Assembly (NCBI GenBank): GCA_937868205.1
Contig: CALMMC010000046.1
Span: forward strand, 1 to 35,155
Source of the DNA: JAAZPG01 sp012797375
GTDB taxonomy: Bacteria > Acidobacteriota > Aminicenantia > Aminicenantales > UBA4085
DNA length: 35,155 nt
Direction of reading: 5' to 3'
Below the pieces are notes generated by a model. It made no database searches, had not been told where the DNA came from, and worked only from the letters and a program-made list of their open reading frames with translations. The position numbers and the translations under genes were made by a program. Within the stretch, counting starts at the first letter, position 1, and the number at the start of each line of letters is the position of its first letter. Below, in pieces: positions 32,369-35,155 of this stretch.

Positions 32369-33319
32369 TCAGTCGGAGGAACGGGACTCGGCCTTTTGGT
32401 AGGCCTTGATGATTTTCTGGACGAGGGGATGCCGGACGACGTCCTTTTCGTTGAACCGGCAGACGGCGATCTCCTTGAGAGGCGCGAGGACCTTGAGGGC
32501 GTGAAGGACGCCCGAATCCCTGGGTTGGGGGAGATCGATTTGGGTGATGTCGGCGGTCACGACGACCTTGGAATCGAATCCGGCCCGGGTCAGGAACATC
32601 TTCATCTGCGGCCGGGTGGTGTTCTGGGCTTCGTCGAGGATGACAAACGCCGCGTTCAAAGTCCGGCCGCGCATGTAGGCCAGGGGGGCGATCTCGATGA
32701 TGTTCTTGTCGATCAGCCGCTGGGCCTGGTCGACCGAAACCAGGTCGAACAGCGCGTCGTAGAGCGGCCGAAGATAGGGATTGACCTTTTGGATCATGTC
32801 GCCGGGCAGGAAGCCCAGGCGCTCGCCGGCCTCGACGGCCGGCCGGGTCAGGATGATCCGGCTGACGACCTTGTTCTGCAGGAACGTCAGGGCCATGGCC
32901 ATGGCTAAATAGGTTTTTCCCGTTCCGGCCGGCCCGACGCCGAAGACCAGGTCATGGGTCCGGATGGATTGAATGTATTCCTGCTGGTTGAGACTCTTGG
33001 GGGAGACGGATTTGCGGGCGAAGCTCAAGGGCTCGGCCGGGTAATAGTCCTCCACCGGCTTGGTCCGCCCCTGTTCCAGCAGATCGAGGATGATCTGGAA
33101 GTCTTCCTCCTTGAGGTCGTGTCCCTTCTCCTCGAGCTGGCGAATCCGGTCGAAATAGAAACGGGCGAATTCGACCTTGTCGGGCGGTCCGCCGATGTTG
33201 AGGGAATCCCCCCGGATGTTCAGCTCGACGCCCAGGCGGGATTCGATTTTTTTCAGATTGCGGTCGAGAACGCCGATAAACACACTTTTCCGCACAAACG
33301 GATGGGTGATTTGTTCCAT
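32369..33319 (-). CDS. PhoH-like ATPase
   Basis: 316 residues. Walker A is GPAGTGKT (129-136), Walker B is VILDEAQN (226-233), and the PhoH-specific 'LTRPAVEAGERLGFLPGD' lies between them (157-174). An N-terminal KH-like region (about 10-62) precedes the ATPase, as in YbeZ/PhoL. YbeZ works with YbeY in rRNA processing. It is the first gene of the operon, with a promoter at 33359-33387. No strong SD is present. An insertion-sequence end lies directly upstream of the -35 box. Confidence 0.95.
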   Translation of the reverse strand: MEQITHPFVRKSVFIGVLDRNLKKIESRLGVELNIRGDSLNIGGPPDKVEFARFYFDRIRQLEEKGHDLKEEDFQIILDLLEQGRTKPVEDYYPAEPLSFARKSVSPKSLNQQEYIQSIRTHDLVFGVGPAGTGKTYLAMAMALTFLQNKVVSRIILTRPAVEAGERLGFLPGDMIQKVNPYLRPLYDALFDLVSVDQAQRLIDKNIIEIAPLAYMRGRTLNAAFVILDEAQNTTRPQMKMFLTRAGFDSKVVVTADITQIDLPQPRDSGVLHALKVLAPLKEIAVCRFNEKDVVRHPLVQKIIKAYQKAESRSSD

Positions 33320-33358
33320 ATCAAGGGCGCGTAAAGCTGCAGTCGTCCACGGGAATCC

Positions 33359-33387
33359 ATTATCCAGCCCTCCGTCCCCCTTGTCAA
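33359..33387 (-). promoter_or_regulatory. Promoter of the phoH operon, abutting an IS end
   Basis: On the minus strand: TTGACA (33387-33382), 17 bp, GATAAT (33364-33359). Five bases upstream of the -35 begins the sequence shared with the right edge of the window (33399-33390). The -35 may be supplied by the IS. Confidence 0.7.
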
Positions 33388-33389
33388 GG

Positions 33390-33409
33390 ACGTGAACTCG
33401 TCCAGTAGA
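33390..33409. repeat. IS outer end (shared with window edge)
   Basis: TGAACTCGTC at 33391-33400 recurs at 35146-35155 in the same orientation and, as TGAACTCGT, at 34069-34077. It lies just outside the transposase stop and is probably the terminal sequence of the IS. Confidence 0.5.
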
Positions 33410-33901
33410 TTAGTGACACTTAGCTTTATTATGCTCCATTAGCCAGTTTTGATAAAACTCATAGGGGGTTAGATATCCAAGAGACTGATGGGGGCGGATA
33501 TAGTTATAAGTCTTATTCCATTCCTCCAGTTGACGATTATGGCCTTCCAACTGATTTTCGATATCTTCCACCTCATAAAATTCTTCTCGATATGTCCGGT
33601 TGGATCGCTCGACGCACCCCTGCAGCTTGGGCGACCTCGGAGGAATCACGAACAGCCGGATTCGGCGCTGTCGGCACGCCTCCTCGAAGTTTTTCATAAA
33701 CTCGGATCCGCCGTCGATTTGGATCGCCCGGATGAAAAACGGAAACTTCTTTTCCATGTATTCCAGGAAGGCCGCAGCCGTGTTGCTGGTCGCTCTTCGA
33801 TAAGCCCGGCAGCTATCCCACCGGGAGATGGCGTCCCGGGCGCTGAACTCCAGATAATCCATCGACTCCTGTTCCCCGTCCGCTCCGCGCTGAGCGGCCC
33901 C
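33410..33901 (-). pseudogene. Truncated transposase (integrase-core, IS481/IS3-like)
   Basis: Only the C-terminal half remains. The frame is open from 33901; from the first ATG (33862) it encodes 150 residues: 'FSARDAISRWDSCRAYRRATSNTAAAFL', 'IQIDGGSEF' (Asp50), 'PPRSPKLQGCVERSNRTYREEF' (Glu85) and 'YNYIRPHQSLGYLTPYEF'. These are the second Asp and the Glu of the DDE triad. The first Asp and the N-terminal helix-turn-helix are missing, and an in-frame stop (33904-33902) precedes the frame. The remnant is probably inactive. GC content is lower than in the core genes, a sign of transfer. Confidence 0.88.
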
Positions 33902-34196
33902 TTATCGACGAGAAGTTAGAGGACCTCTTTGTTCAAACAACGTACCGGAAGCTTATCAGAGAAGATGCCGAAACCGACCTCTTGGCCTGTCAACGAACGA
34001 TAACTCCGCGCACCCCATCGCCCTCTCGGACGAAGGCATCGCCAAGTTCGATGGCGAGCTTCCTAATATGAACTCGTGCCGCTTTGGAGAGATGAGGATG
34101 AATATCAATTAACCTTGCCGAATCCCGGCCGGCGAAATGCGACGGTTCGAGCGACAGGCTTTGGAATTGACGATTCCGACAGAGCGGAAAAAATCA
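33902..34196. other. Decayed sequence between transposase remnant and barrel gene
   Basis: No intact gene is seen. Two short plus-strand stretches read like protein fragments in different frames (LIDEKLEDLFVQTTYRKLI near 33900-33960 and ALSDEGIAKFDGEL near 34020-34060). A frameshift would be needed to join them. They may be remnants of a gene disrupted by the IS. Confidence 0.35.
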
Positions 34197-34952
34197 TTAG
34201 ATTTTGAATCCGACGCCGATGGAAATGACTGTCATCGGATTGTTGTCAAGTCCCCAAAAATCTCCAGCTTTAAAATTTTCATTAACGACTCGGTATGTTG
34301 TTTGATCCGGCAAGAGAAATGTTCTCTGCATGAAAACATCACCTTGAAGGGTGATTTCAAATAACCGCGCAGAGATATCGAGAAAGAAATTGTCAAATGC
34401 GATTCTTGTGCCTGCCCGGAAGCCGAAGTTTGTCTGATGCAGGTTTCCGAAAGCAGACGCACCGGTTTGTAAGCGACCCGATATTCTCCGACCGAACGAG
34501 TCCAATATGATGTTGAGGTCGGCGCCGGCGATGACGGAAACGTTCAATCTGGCAGTCGAAAGGATCGAATAGCCCAACCCCAGGGACACGGGAATCATTG
34601 AGAGCTTATCATTTTGTAAAACGTCTTCATCAAATTCATTGGGCAAGTCGATACGCTGTTTGAATGTTCTTGGAAAAATATATTCAACGCCCAGATTCAC
34701 GAACATGTTGCGGGTTATGTCATAGCTGGCCTCCAGGCGCATTGCCGGAGAAGGGCCGTTTAACGACTTATGGCTGTTGCTAATTGCCGGTTCGATATAT
34801 GCCTCTTCAAGCGGCCGCACGATATTGGAAGCGAAATAGGATGTGCCTGCCGAGAAACGCCAGGATAGCCTGTTGTTTTCCTCTGGCAATGCATAATGGC
34901 TGTAAAACAATACTGATAATCCAAAAAACACCATTGATCTAATAGGTCTCAT
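34197..34952 (-). CDS. Predicted outer-membrane beta-barrel protein
   Basis: 251 residues of no recognised family. AAGGAGGG lies eight bases before the ATG, and the signal peptide is MRPIRSMVFFGLSVLFYSHYA. The mature protein consists of alternating amphipathic strands ('SWRFSAGTSYFASNIV', 'MFVNLGVEYIF', 'MIPVSLGLGYSIL', 'LNVSVIAGADLNII', 'NFGFRAGTRIAFDNFFLDISARLFEI') and ends with a strand closing on a hydrophobic residue (VISIGVGFKI). This is the build of an eight- to ten-strand barrel. Base composition is clearly more AT-rich than the core genes. With the IS remnant beside it, this suggests horizontal acquisition. Confidence 0.78.
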   Translation of the reverse strand: MRPIRSMVFFGLSVLFYSHYALPEENNRLSWRFSAGTSYFASNIVRPLEEAYIEPAISNSHKSLNGPSPAMRLEASYDITRNMFVNLGVEYIFPRTFKQRIDLPNEFDEDVLQNDKLSMIPVSLGLGYSILSTARLNVSVIAGADLNIILDSFGRRISGRLQTGASAFGNLHQTNFGFRAGTRIAFDNFFLDISARLFEITLQGDVFMQRTFLLPDQTTYRVVNENFKAGDFWGLDNNPMTVISIGVGFKI

Positions 34953-35112
34953 TTATTAAGCCCTCCTTTCATTTTTTGAGGTGCAAAAAGCATGCCAAGG
35001 AATTCCTGGTCTTGATGTGTTTCGTCGATGAAATGATAGGAATTTCCTTTTATCAGAAGCCCCCGACGATATTCCCGGTCTCGTCATGAAATCCCCTCTT
35101 TCCCTCCGAAAT

Positions 35113-35141
35113 AGGATAATTTAGCGCAGGAGGACTGTCAA
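35113..35141 (-). promoter_or_regulatory. Promoter for the barrel gene
   Basis: On the minus strand: TTGACA (35141-35136), 17 bp, TATCCT (35118-35113), giving a leader of about 155 nt. The -35 lies inside the inverted repeat GGACT-TGAC-AGTCC (35145-35132), and the IS-end sequence starts next to it. Confidence 0.65.
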
Positions 35142-35155
35142 GTCCTGAACTCGTC

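Noticed and set aside
1..35155. CRISPR arrays or rRNA genes
   Set aside because: No regularly spaced direct repeats and no rRNA-like sequence were seen on reading through the window.

Overview
The window reads as one assembled contig from a high-GC, Gram-negative bacterium. Outer-membrane barrels of the FadL type, Cys-lipoboxes and TPR lipoproteins show an outer membrane. Gene content and style are compatible with an uncultivated lineage such as Aminicenantes (Aminicenantota) or a related Acidobacteria-like group, but that placement is an inference, not something the sequence proves. Bases 1-237 are not biological: they are an Illumina P7/Nextera adapter (about 172-237) preceded by poly-T and read-through noise. 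Real sequence starts near 238. The last ten bases match the outer end of an insertion-sequence remnant at 33390, so the right edge probably stopped at a repeat.

Left part (238-12100): a TPR protein with a C-terminal NTF2/SnoaL-like region, a CNT nucleoside transporter, a TPR lipoprotein, an uncharacterised membrane protein and a LiaF-like protein downstream of a PPi-type phosphofructokinase, a stand-alone corrinoid protein with its own promoter, a Cache-PAS-HisKA_2 histidine kinase without a partner regulator, and an EamA transporter. Middle (12300-18110): RlmN, a TrmA/RlmD-family RNA m5U methyltransferase, a LysE exporter, a strong candidate for an orphan small RNA (about 15508-15627), a FadL-family porin and two small envelope proteins.

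Central highlight (18332-23513): a three-gene, translationally coupled operon. It encodes a Memo-AMMECR1 fusion with a signal peptide, an 835-residue membrane protein with a heme-type helical N-terminus and a degenerate spermidine-synthase fold, and the AmmeMemoRadiSam radical SAM enzyme with a Tat-like leader. Its topology suggests a radical SAM system outside the cytoplasm or at the membrane, with the membrane protein as a possible electron or substrate partner.

Right part: a Cys-less AhpD/CMD-like protein, tRNA-His(GTG), a GT4 glycosyltransferase, then a seven-gene minus-strand operon phoH-pgpH-ybeY-corC/hlyC-like-era-methyltransferase-DMT transporter (33319 down to 25754). It combines ribosome maturation, RNA and c-di-AMP functions; Era carries an unusual charged insertion in its KH domain. 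The end (33390-35155) is an AT-richer accessory segment with a truncated transposase, decayed sequence and an outer-membrane barrel gene.

Many promoters match the sigma-70 consensus with 16-18 bp spacing, and three of them place the start codon at the predicted transcription start (leaderless mRNAs).
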